DNA of 42,228 nt from Fragilaria crotonensis (lineage: Eukaryota; Bacillariophyta; Fragilariophyceae; Fragilariales; Fragilariaceae), in NCBI GenBank assembly GCA_022925895.1, contig JAKSYS010000552.1, positions 1 through 42,228 of the forward strand. The letters run 5' to 3'. The translations under genes were made by a program, and so were the position numbers. The notes under the pieces are model-generated. The model did not search any database. It had not been told where the DNA came from and saw nothing but the letters and a program-made list of their open reading frames with translations. Each line of letters opens with the position of its first letter. The first letter of the stretch is position 1. Shown here piece after piece: positions 10,620 to 19,602 of the stretch.

Positions 10620-11285
10620 ATGACGATTGCTCGTGCTTCTCTTCGTTCTCTGTGTGATCTGAATGTCTCCATTCTTTCACAAAAGCTGGGTCTCATGGAA
10701 GCCCTTGTCTCCAAGCATGGTCATACCACAGCATTGGAACTATACAAATCAACTTGCCCGATAGTCGGAGCAACCATTGGCCAGCATGTGAGACACTCCA
10801 TGGATCACATGGAATTGGCAGCTCTGGTGGCAACGACGCATTCCTTTACCTCGGACGCAATTCCTCAACTGCATTACGATTTGCGAGTCCGAGGTGGGAC
10901 TCTCGAGCATGACATGGAAGAAGCTCGGAAACGAGTTCTACATTTGACCGACATGCTCCAGTCACACCGCCATCTCGACTCCGAACCAACGCTCGTGAGT
11001 GACCCACAAAATCCACAACAGCTGCCTTTGACTACAAAAACAAGTGACAATTCATTACATGCTCATCTCGTCCAAGCGAATTTCATGCTTTCTAGTGACG
11101 GCATCGAATACGGATTGCCGTCAACGATGGAACGAGAATTGGGATTTTGTGCCCATCACGCGATCCATCACATGGCCATGATTCATATCATTGCTGTCCA
11201 TCATGCACAACTTGACAATTTGCCTCCTGATTTTGGACGGGCGCCGTCGACTGTTCATCACGATATCACAATTCAAAAATCGTGA
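10620..11285 (+). CDS. DinB-like four-helix-bundle protein, intronless
   Basis: The ATG at 10620 gives 221 residues; an in-frame GTG lies seven codons upstream. The sequence matches the pattern of bacterial DinB-superfamily proteins. It has an early helix with GQHVRHSMDHME, a middle YDLRVRGGTLEHDMEEA, and a C-terminal ELGFCAHHAIHHMAMI helix followed by PPDFGRAPSTVHHD. In this superfamily conserved histidines on the bundle bind a divalent metal, and members include thiol-dependent transferases and stress proteins. The precise reaction cannot be read from the sequence. The gene has no intron, unlike most neighbours, and family resemblance is strongest to bacteria, so lateral origin is possible but unproven. 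Confidence 0.75.
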   Translation: MTIARASLRSLCDLNVSILSQKLGLMEALVSKHGHTTALELYKSTCPIVGATIGQHVRHSMDHMELAALVATTHSFTSDAIPQLHYDLRVRGGTLEHDMEEARKRVLHLTDMLQSHRHLDSEPTLVSDPQNPQQLPLTTKTSDNSLHAHLVQANFMLSSDGIEYGLPSTMERELGFCAHHAIHHMAMIHIIAVHHAQLDNLPPDFGRAPSTVHHDITIQKS

Positions 11286-11959
11286 GAACACATCCAAAAT
11301 GATGGACCACGAAGATTTTGCACGAGCCATAACCACTCAATGATTGGGACGTCTTTTTTAGTGTAATGTTCAAAGTTCTACCGGATGATTCCGGAAGAGC
11401 ACATAAGGAAAGGGAAATCGGCGTCGATGAATGGCGTTACGACACTAAGTGGGACGGACAACCCTCGCGATGATTGCACGAATGCTATGGCTGGGAATTC
11501 CATGCGGCTTTCCCTTTGATAAAAGGCTTGTTCACTTGTTAATGCCATTGCCGGAGTCCTTCAAGAAGTGTACTACAGTATCCTTTCTCCTCATTGATGG
11601 AGACTTCGAACGAGTATTCGTATAGCATACATGCGACATGGTTATAAATGAAAGATCCTCCTGTCTACGTCTACTGTCTTCTAGAGCACTATCGTTGCCT
11701 TCTACTGTTGCTCAGTGGACTGTTGAATCTTGAATCATAACGTAATGTAGACTGTACTGTAGAACCAGACAACGTCTGGCCTTCGACCGCTGGAATGTTT
11801 GGCGGGTCGACCAAGTCCAATTAAATTCATTTGATCGAAGTCCGTGATGACATTGTTCATCTGTCTTGTCCGATGGCCCTGTCGGATTGTCATTGAACCG
11901 ATCACAGCTTTCCGCCAAACGCTCCCAAAGTTTGTTGAAGTTGCACCTGTCGCCTTACT
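11286..11959. other. Intergenic spacer, no gene seen
   Basis: This 670-bp stretch separates two plus-strand genes. It contains scattered GTACTAC, CTACTGT and GTAGACTGTACTGTAG words, mainly 11570-11765. The short minus-strand open frames at 11712-12085 lack any recognisable motif and overlap the next gene's start. The promoter of the SDR gene should lie here. Confidence 0.5.
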
Positions 11960-13963
11960 ATGACTCTGAATGACGATGAAAGAATAGAGGATTATGAGAA
12001 TGTGATCACAAGTGAAGGAAGCCATGAGGCTCCAAACAGTGGTCACGACAAATCCAATCCGTCGCACTCGCCCCTTGTTCCACAACTACCTGATAACATT
12101 ACAGAATACGACCTGACAACTGCCATTCGTGTTCTCAACAGTGTCGCATCGTTGAACCATAAGAAGAACAAGAAAAAACGCAAGGCAGATGATGACGAAG
12201 TGGATGAAGGGCTTGAGGCCTACAAACAACCCAATCTTCGTGCCTTTCGGAAAGCTCTCGCACAGTGTTTGGAACTGCACAAGAAAACCATGTTTAATGG
12301 AAAGTCCGAAGAAATTCATTACGAACATCGAAAGGAAGAGCGTTCCTTGAAACGCCAGAAAATGGCAGAATCGCAACAACAAAAGAAATACATTGCAGAG
12401 ACGGCACTTCGTAAGGGTAGAGTGGAACGTTTGCAACAGCTCAAGGAGGATGCCAAGGAAGAAGAACATGCACGACTCATGGCATACTTGGTTCCGGATG
12501 GTCACGTCGAATCAGTCCCACGTTTGCTAGAAAATGATAACGAAAACAACGTCAACAACGGCAACGACGATGGCGACGATGCCGAAATCAAACTCCCCAA
12601 ACTTCGCTCGTGCTACGTATGCAAAGTCAGATACCGCGACTTGCACCACTTTTACGACCAACTTTGTCCCACCTGTGCACCTTTTAATTGGCAGAAACGT
12701 CATCAGACAGTTCGAGTCAATGATATGGACAAGGACACGATCATGACGAATAAGGTCGCCGTCGTGACGGGAGCCCGTGTCAAGATTGGATACCAAGTGT
12801 GCTTGAAACTCCTGCGTGCCGGGGCGACAGTTGTGGCCACAACACGATTTCCGAATGCGGCAGCCGCCATGTACCAACAAGAAGACGATTTTGAAGACTT
12901 TAAAGATCGATTGCAAGTTTATGGATTGGATTTGCGGGATGTTACGGGAATTGAGGCGTTTACGCGATTTCTGAAAATCAAGTATGCCGGTGGAATTGAT
13001 ATCATTATCAATAACGCATGTCAGACGGTCCGTCGACCTACAGGATATTATCTCCCCATGCTGGAGAAAGAACAGAGTTTGTGGAGTGCCGCAGGGGACG
13101 TGCACAAGCAGCTATTGGTGGGGTGTGCCGAGTTTGAAGATATACGACGAAAGTTGGTCATCGAGCACACGAAAATGCCAGCGAATAAGAGCATAGAGTA
13201 CCAACAAGAGCATTCCTTGTTGGAAACGGAAGCAAGCGAATCAACTACCAGTCAACCTGCTTCCGATACAATCTCCGCTGCCATGGTAGTCGAAACCGTG
13301 TCGGAACCATCGGTGCAAGCTCCATTCCATTCGACTGGTATATCCCATTCTTCGGCCATGAGCCAAATGATTATCTTACCGGAAGATGCTGGAGTCTCGG
13401 ATGACATTCTACCTCCTGGAGTCTCGGATATTAATGGTCAACAACTCGATTTGCGACACACGAACTCTTGGTTGCTCAAGATGGAAGAGGTCAGCACTCC
13501 AGAGATTATGGAGTGCATGTTCATCAATGCCATCGCCCCCTTTGTCCTCAACTCACGCCTCAAGCCATTGATGACTACCCCGAACGACGATTCACGGCCC
13601 GATCGCTTCATTATTAACGTTAGTGCCATGGAGGGTAAATTCTATCGGTACAAGATGCCAAATCATCCACACACCAACATGGCCAAGGCAGCTCTCAACA
13701 TGATGACCCGAACGTCGGCGGATGATCTGGCCAAGCAGCATCGTATCTACATGAATTCTGTCGATACGGGATGGATCAATGATGAGAATCCACTCGAAAA
13801 GGCGAGTAAGATCGCCAAGACCAACCTGTTTCAGACACCAATTGATGAAATTGATGCTGCTGCTAGAATTTTGGACCCGGTGTTTAGTGGAATTGAAGCC
13901 GGTCGCGAGGGGGAGAAGGTTTACGGTAAATTCCTCAAGGACTATCGTGAAACGGAGTGGTAG
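11960..13963 (+). CDS. Atypical short-chain dehydrogenase with zinc-ribbon-like N-terminal extension
   Basis: One uninterrupted 667-residue frame. Residues 1-215 are charged and partly coiled coil. A Cys cluster (CYVCKVRYRDLHHFYDQLC, then CAPFNW) comes just before the SDR fold and looks like a small zinc site. The Rossmann start is VVTGARVKIG (about residues 268-277), the SDR TGxxxGxG region with a changed spacing. INNAC (350-354) replaces the usual NNAG. The catalytic YxxxK is TNMAK (T572, K576), so the proton-donor Tyr is missing. A related plant family of uncharacterised Rossmann proteins shares the CYxCK...LCP...RVKIG layout, as far as I recall. It may bind NAD(P) without being a standard oxidoreductase. 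Long insertions (about residues 380-500) are low-complexity. Localisation is not evident. Confidence 0.85.
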   Translation: MTLNDDERIEDYENVITSEGSHEAPNSGHDKSNPSHSPLVPQLPDNITEYDLTTAIRVLNSVASLNHKKNKKKRKADDDEVDEGLEAYKQPNLRAFRKALAQCLELHKKTMFNGKSEEIHYEHRKEERSLKRQKMAESQQQKKYIAETALRKGRVERLQQLKEDAKEEEHARLMAYLVPDGHVESVPRLLENDNENNVNNGNDDGDDAEIKLPKLRSCYVCKVRYRDLHHFYDQLCPTCAPFNWQKRHQTVRVNDMDKDTIMTNKVAVVTGARVKIGYQVCLKLLRAGATVVATTRFPNAAAAMYQQEDDFEDFKDRLQVYGLDLRDVTGIEAFTRFLKIKYAGGIDIIINNACQTVRRPTGYYLPMLEKEQSLWSAAGDVHKQLLVGCAEFEDIRRKLVIEHTKMPANKSIEYQQEHSLLETEASESTTSQPASDTISAAMVVETVSEPSVQAPFHSTGISHSSAMSQMIILPEDAGVSDDILPPGVSDINGQQLDLRHTNSWLLKMEEVSTPEIMECMFINAIAPFVLNSRLKPLMTTPNDDSRPDRFIINVSAMEGKFYRYKMPNHPHTNMAKAALNMMTRTSADDLAKQHRIYMNSVDTGWINDENPLEKASKIAKTNLFQTPIDEIDAAARILDPVFSGIEAGREGEKVYGKFLKDYRETEW

Positions 13964-14514
13964 AACGCTATTTGGATAGTCCAGTACTCGGTTTTTTGAG
14001 CGATTCGAGAAGGTTGTGCTTTGGACTAGAAGGCTTCCTAACGCAATATTCTCCCAAATCCCAGGAAAGTGACTCCTTACTGGGATTATCAAGGCGCGTG
14101 GCTGATCAGATATCCACCACAAGACCAATACTCTTTCCAACTTGGAGTGTCGTCCGCAGTCGTCGGAAAGCTTTACCGCATTACAGTAGTATACTTACTC
14201 AACGATGGATGAAGGTTTAACGGGGTTCTATTGCTTACAATGAAGTTAAAGTTGGTTTTCAGTTTATGTTGTCATGATCGAAGTAACTTTCTAGTAGAGG
14301 ACACAAACCATCGCTCGTGCTATGGATTGTATATTGCGCATCAGAGTACTGGCGTTCACAGCGACAGATAAGGGTTCAGTTTGAATGTTTGAATGCAATT
14401 CGGTCTGGCGATCAACGGGAGCATGATGGACGGAGGACAAAAACACTCACACAATTCTTTCACATCACAAGAAAATGATTTCAAACGCTTGATCGAACGC
14501 AATTTGGCGGACCG
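13964..14514. other. Intergenic spacer, no gene seen
   Basis: This holds the 3' end of the SDR gene and the upstream region of the methyltransferase gene. A short plus frame (13957-14220) overlaps the SDR stop and shows no motif. I see no RNA gene or repeat. GTAC-type words are sparse here. Confidence 0.5.
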
Positions 14515-15702
14515 ATGATGATGGCACATTGGAGAGTCATTGTCTTCTTACTGGCCACTGCTCTTTCGAGTAGCACATCATCAGCCTTGTCATTACATGC
14601 TGGTGATACACAACATGCAGGGAAACATTGGGAAATTCATCAAACCATTCAAAAGCTGGAACGAGACGGCATAACAACATATTATCCTCGCTCAATTCAA
14701 GAGTATGGTCAATCAACCGCAGATGTTGTGCAGGTGTTGAAGGAATGGTCCAGAGATCATTCAGGCGACGACAATTGGCGGTCTCTCTTGAACAAGGCAA
14801 ATCTACAGAATGAAGTAGAGGAATCGATTGTGGCACTCCATCATCTACGAAAGTGGACTTCGACGCCGAATACGACAACTCCTTTTATTGCCGTTGACGT
14901 CTGTTGCGGAAAGGGTCTCTTTAGCATGTTGTTGAGCTACGTTGCGATCAGGCATCGTGATCTTGCAGGATTATCGAGAATAATTCTTCTGGACAAGGAC
15001 CTCAACATCGACTGGCGGCATGTTATAGCCGCGAATCAAGATCAAGGTGCGATTCGGGTAGGCCAATACACTAAGCCTACAATGGAGATATGGGCAGGAA
15101 GTAACTTACACGATTACGACTCCACAATTCTACCCAAGTTACAATCATACAATCAAACGATTGCGCTAACCGGCATCCACCTATGCAAGAATCTTGCCCC
15201 GTCATTGATTGGTTTGGCCAACCAGCTCGGACCAGAGATCGTTCCCTATCTCTGCCTCGCACCATGTTGCTTACCCCGCCGCACGGCATTGCTAAAGATT
15301 GGTCAATATGAGCCCCCGATGCAACGTAACGTGCGATTACAGATGCAACAATATCGCAATGCGGCACGACAACGACGACCCACCACCACCAATGGTTGTT
15401 GTTACGTCTGTCAGGGAGCGCATCATGTACGCGAGTGCCCTCAGCAGTACCACTACGCCGACGCGAATGACTGGAATACCGCAGTCGCGACCGCCTTGGC
15501 ACAGCGTCCATGTTGGAATTGCGGCAAGTTGGGACATCATCGTGATGAATGCAGCGAACGAAGCGCTGCACTCATACAGCAACCGGTCGCGCAATTGACC
15601 TTTCTTTCCTTGGAGACACAGATCCATACGAGTCATTTTGCGACATTCTGGCCACGTTTATTCAACAAAGAGATCATGTCCAGGTCGTGGATTCCGGATT
15701 GA
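14515..15702 (+). CDS. SAM-dependent methyltransferase-like protein with two CCHC zinc knuckles
   Basis: A 395-residue single exon. The N-terminus (HWRVIVFLLATALSSSTSSALS) looks like a signal peptide, suggesting ER entry or an organelle route. A class I methyltransferase motif I, VDVCCGKGLFSML, occupies about residues 127-139. Further typical segments are IILLDKDLNIDW (post-I) and TGIHLCKNLAPSLI / CLAPCCLPR, as in the TRM13/METTL25-like group acting on RNA or protein. Two retroviral-type knuckles follow: C296-x2-C-x4-H-x4-C309 and C333-x2-C-x4-H-x4-C346. Such knuckles bind single-stranded nucleic acid, so RNA is the likeliest substrate (inference). The start may also be the second or third Met; this barely changes the leader. 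Confidence 0.78.
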   Translation: MMMAHWRVIVFLLATALSSSTSSALSLHAGDTQHAGKHWEIHQTIQKLERDGITTYYPRSIQEYGQSTADVVQVLKEWSRDHSGDDNWRSLLNKANLQNEVEESIVALHHLRKWTSTPNTTTPFIAVDVCCGKGLFSMLLSYVAIRHRDLAGLSRIILLDKDLNIDWRHVIAANQDQGAIRVGQYTKPTMEIWAGSNLHDYDSTILPKLQSYNQTIALTGIHLCKNLAPSLIGLANQLGPEIVPYLCLAPCCLPRRTALLKIGQYEPPMQRNVRLQMQQYRNAARQRRPTTTNGCCYVCQGAHHVRECPQQYHYADANDWNTAVATALAQRPCWNCGKLGHHRDECSERSAALIQQPVAQLTFLSLETQIHTSHFATFWPRLFNKEIMSRSWIPD

Positions 15703-15844
15703 CTTCAACCCATTCGGGTGACTTATCGAGGAACTGGAACCGTAATCGCAAGTCACTTTTTATAGTAGCATGTAATAGTTGCTAAATAAGGTCAGTAATC
15801 AAAACTAAATAGAAATCGTTGATTCCCAGGTTTGAAGATCAAAT

Positions 15845-18800
15845 TCATTTGATCGCCAACACTCGAGCAACGTAACGCAGAAAGTTCTCTTTCTCTTCGT
15901 TCTCACTTTTGCCGTTGTCATCCGGTCCGCCATTCTCCATGTCGTCCGACGCACGTGGCCTCTCTGATGCTGCATCCCGGTCTTCGACCTCGAATCCATC
16001 AAATCCATCTGCCTCTCGCGCCACGTCCTCGTCACTAGTATTATTCGACAATGATCGAGAAGTGCTGTGCAAGACCACGTTTCTGTCGGCGTCAAGGTAA
16101 CGTGCCATCAACGCTGGGCTCTTGTACATGTCTTCGAATTCATCGTATTCGACGTCATCATCTTCGTTTGCCATGTCTTGACTCAGGCAAGCTTTGGCCG
16201 GCAGGTACATCCCAATTTTGAAATGACTTTGGTGAAGGTAAATACTGAAGATGAATGTAATACCGATCAAGACAACCATGAATATCGCTCCAATATCTGA
16301 CTCCTTCAGAGACAGAAATCCGAAAATCGTCACTTGGGCGATTATGATGCAGATCAATATGACCCTCATAAAGTAGAGCCACACTGTCCCTCCAGAATCT
16401 GGCGTATTTGGATAGTTGAACACGAATTGGTAGCGGTAAACACTGCCGCAGAATAAGAATAGAACCAAACAGAACCAATTCACAAGCGGACTTATTGTCG
16501 TATAGACGAACATGATCATGAAATACAAGAGGTAACGAGACTGCAGTCGTGAAAAGTAAATCTTGTCCACACTTGAAAGGGGGCGAAGCAGTCCAACGGC
16601 TCGGTTCCTCTCCTTGACTGTCAATCGTCGCCCTAAGTTGGCTCGAAATACAGATTGCAACAATGGTATGACGCGAAATAGTTCCACAAGAGTACCAACG
16701 CAAGTCGACACAATCAATAGCTGCATGAAGTAGCCACTTCGTCCTGGCAAAGCTGTGGCCAGAAGGCCGATAATCTCAGTGGGATTGTTGAGAAATGCCT
16801 CGATATGTTGAAGGATCGATCCGGATACGAGGGACACACTGGAGGACATGCGTGAGAGGACAACAGAGAGACCAAAGGGCATTAAGATATAGCGAAACTT
16901 ACAAAAATGTCTGGATGATAGTGAATGTCGCCATTTTCCAGAATGCGGATGCTTCCAGCAATGAATCGGATGCAGGACACTCCAGACGACTGACTGCCTT
17001 CAGGACGATCGGCAGGAGACCAGAATTAAAGATCAGCAACAGCATAGGCGAGAGAATCGCTAGTACCTCTCCGACCCAGGGATTCTCCGTCAATATTTCG
17101 TCAAAACGTGGAAAAGTAGTGTTGAGATAATCCACATTTGTTAGGTTGACAATGAACGAAACAATGAAGGTCCAGAAAAGACAAATTGCAATGGTGACGA
17201 CAGTCGACATTAGATATCCAGTCTGCAGCACCTCCTTGTTTTTTCCCACGTTACCCCAGAAGATATGATTTGGCTCATCGGGAGCAGCCATAGTTTCAAG
17301 CACAAAGGGTTCATGGTGCTGACTCATTTGAAGTGCGCAGTGTGTTGCCACCAGACTGGTAAATGTAACAAAGCCAGCATCGTCGGCTGTCCCATCCGCT
17401 TCGTTGAGTAACACTGAGGTTACGGCTTCTGTGGCTGTATTCACAGTTCCTTTGGCTTGCTTGAATCGCTTGGTGGTCAATCTGACGGCTTTCCTTTTCA
17501 TGACGCTTCCGGCAGCTTGCAACGTCGATGTTGACTTTGACGCTAAACGCCGGACGATGTTGTTGGGGCTCGCCTCCTTGGTACCAGGAACGAAGGCGAC
17601 CCTCTTACCTTCTCCATTTTGCTCTACACTCCCCGGGGGAAGCGACTCGTTTTGATCTAAGGTTTCAACACCGTTAACCAATCCACCATGCCGCGTATAA
17701 TCGTTTTCTTCGTCACCTTGCTCGAGTCCATCTTTCGAGCTTCTCCTGGATCCAACCGACGAATCCGTCATGCCGGCACTTTTTCCTTTAGAAGGCGTGA
17801 GCTTGGGGCGAGATTTCTTCTCGATCAGTTTGATTTGTTTGTCGATTTGTTCGTTAAGGTCCGTAAGTTCATCTTCATACAGATCAATGGCATCGACCTT
17901 GGATCGTCGTCCCTTTGCGGTTCCTCCAGTGTCGTCAACTAACTTTTCCTTGTCTTGCGAAGTAATTACCTTGCTTGGACGCTTTCCGTGTACTTTCAAC
18001 TCGGCGTAAGCATGCTCCAAATTACGAATGCAGACTTTTCGCTTTTTCTGCAGACTCAGCAAATGGGAGATGTGCAGACAAACATGAGCTTGAAGAACTG
18101 ATACATGAAAAAGGAGAATTTAGAAACATAGATATAGAATCGTGTCAAGCACACAGTCATGTTCATGATTTCTCACCCCGATTGCGGCCGTACAATCCCT
18201 GGTAATGCTCCTTCAAAAGTCCATCTGACCGAAGCTCTTCCGGAATATTACGAATCAAAATTGTGTAGTTGCGTACATTGAATCGCTTCAACCAAGCATG
18301 TCGCTTCTTAATAAACCAAAGAAAGTCCTTCTGTATGCTATACATCGTATATCCAAAGAAAATGTATGCTGCCACAACAGTAGCAGCAAATCGAGGAGAT
18401 CCATCCGGGAGAATGTTGATGGTCGAGCCCTTCACTGGATCATCGGCTTCAGCGTTAGATATAGTTGTGTACACTGGAAACAACCAAATACTGTTGAGTA
18501 CACCGATACATGACAGCCGGAAGCCCATGTTCAGCACTCTTAAAAACACAAGGCGTCAAAACCGATCGTTTCGAGCAACTGTTCTTCGCTAAACGAGTAC
18601 ACCTTCCAGATCCAACTGATGTATCCAAATTGATCTTGAGCCAGCGGCGTCTCGATTTTTGGTATCCACTGACGAACCGCAAATGTTCGTGGAATGCGTT
18701 TGCGTAGGAAGCAATAAATAATGAAACCACCGGCGAACAACGAGCCAAATATAAGCAACGAGTTTCTCAGAATATGCGTTGTATTTCCATCAGCCGACAC

Positions 18801-18986
18801 AATAGCTTCATCATCGGATGATTCATTCTGCTGCAGGAAGCGGGGGATGATGAACTCAACATCATTAGCCCAAGGACTGCCGTCGTTGGGCATCATGGTC
18901 GTCTGGCGAGACGTGGGCCCCTCGATTTCGAAACGAAGGTTTTTGCTCAACCAAAAATCCGAATGCGGCCTGGCACGACGGCCCAT
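15845..18986 (-). CDS. OSCA/CSC1-type (DUF221) mechanosensitive cation channel, copy A
   Basis: Exons are 18986-18177, 18097-16903 and 16838-15845, with GT-AG introns at 18098-18176 and 16839-16902 that keep phase. The product is about 1000 residues. Family signs in order: TM0 region (HILRNSLLIFG...), GFDALCF/LRVLNMG, the NYTILIRNIP start of the RRM-like cytosolic domain, FVTFTSLVATHCAL, AAPDEPNHIFWGNV, then the RSN1_7TM block including YPNTPDSGGTVWLYF. OSCA/TMEM63 proteins form dimeric Ca-permeable channels gated by membrane tension. The only frame problem is at the T5 run 18542-18546. Zero frame ends ALCF-stop, while the family-conserved continuation LRVLNMG is in the -1 frame. Restoring one T also fixes the exon phase. 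Initiation may be at 18986 or at 18896 (MMPNDGSPW), which aligns with copy B. Confidence 0.9.
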
Positions 18987-19029
18987 TCTCGCCCAAGAAG
19001 CGCGTTTCCCGTTCAGTACGACAGTCTAG

Positions 19030-19602
19030 AGATAAACGGAAGTTAGGGCAATAAGTGACTCTTTACTATACTTCAGTATTGCGTATCCATATGCATACAT
19101 ATAATAAAATCTATAGGGTCATGTGCATGCGAGGGAGCTTTTTCATGCTCTGCGACTTATGTCTCGTACGGATATACTCCAGTACTATGCATACTATCTT
19201 GTACGCAAGGGGGCGGGGGAATGTCATCCCTATCATAGTACGTATACCGGGACTACATGTGGTACTGTATGTACACTACACATTAGATAATGCGTACTGA
19301 GTACGTACTGTACGACCCTGGTACCGTTCCTCCTACGGAAACGCACATTTAATCCAGGCTCAATAATCATCCGGTCACTCCTGCAGGCATGACCCTGAAT
19401 CACAGATTCACAAGTTCATAAGAAAACTACCGGTAGATGTCCCCACTCCGTTCTCTCCATAACCTACGATAGAGCTGCCATCTGCTATGCGAGGCACAAA
19501 GCATAGCACAGCGGATAGGACATGTCCATGTGGCCGACACCGTAGAGTAAATTACTTAATTTGATGCATTTCGAAGGAAAAAACCTTAACCGCATTGACC
19601 TA
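19030..19602. other. Spacer between tandem OSCA copies, GTAC-rich
   Basis: No gene is visible. The part from 19055 to 19330 is dense in TACTATA, CAGTACTA, GTACGTACTGTACGA and CATGTGGTACTGTATGTAC. It should include the promoter of copy A and the 3' flank of copy B. Confidence 0.55.

Noticed and set aside
12086-13105. Minus-strand open frames within the SDR gene
   Set aside because: They are fully antisense to a clear Rossmann-fold coding frame and show no motif.
13957-14220. Short plus-strand open frame after the SDR stop
   Set aside because: It overlaps the SDR end, has no motif and no support beyond being open.
14340-14430. Possible tRNA-like TTC-containing segment
   Set aside because: No acceptor-stem pairing or complete T-arm could be drawn. 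No convincing tRNA was found elsewhere by eye, though a covariance search was not possible.
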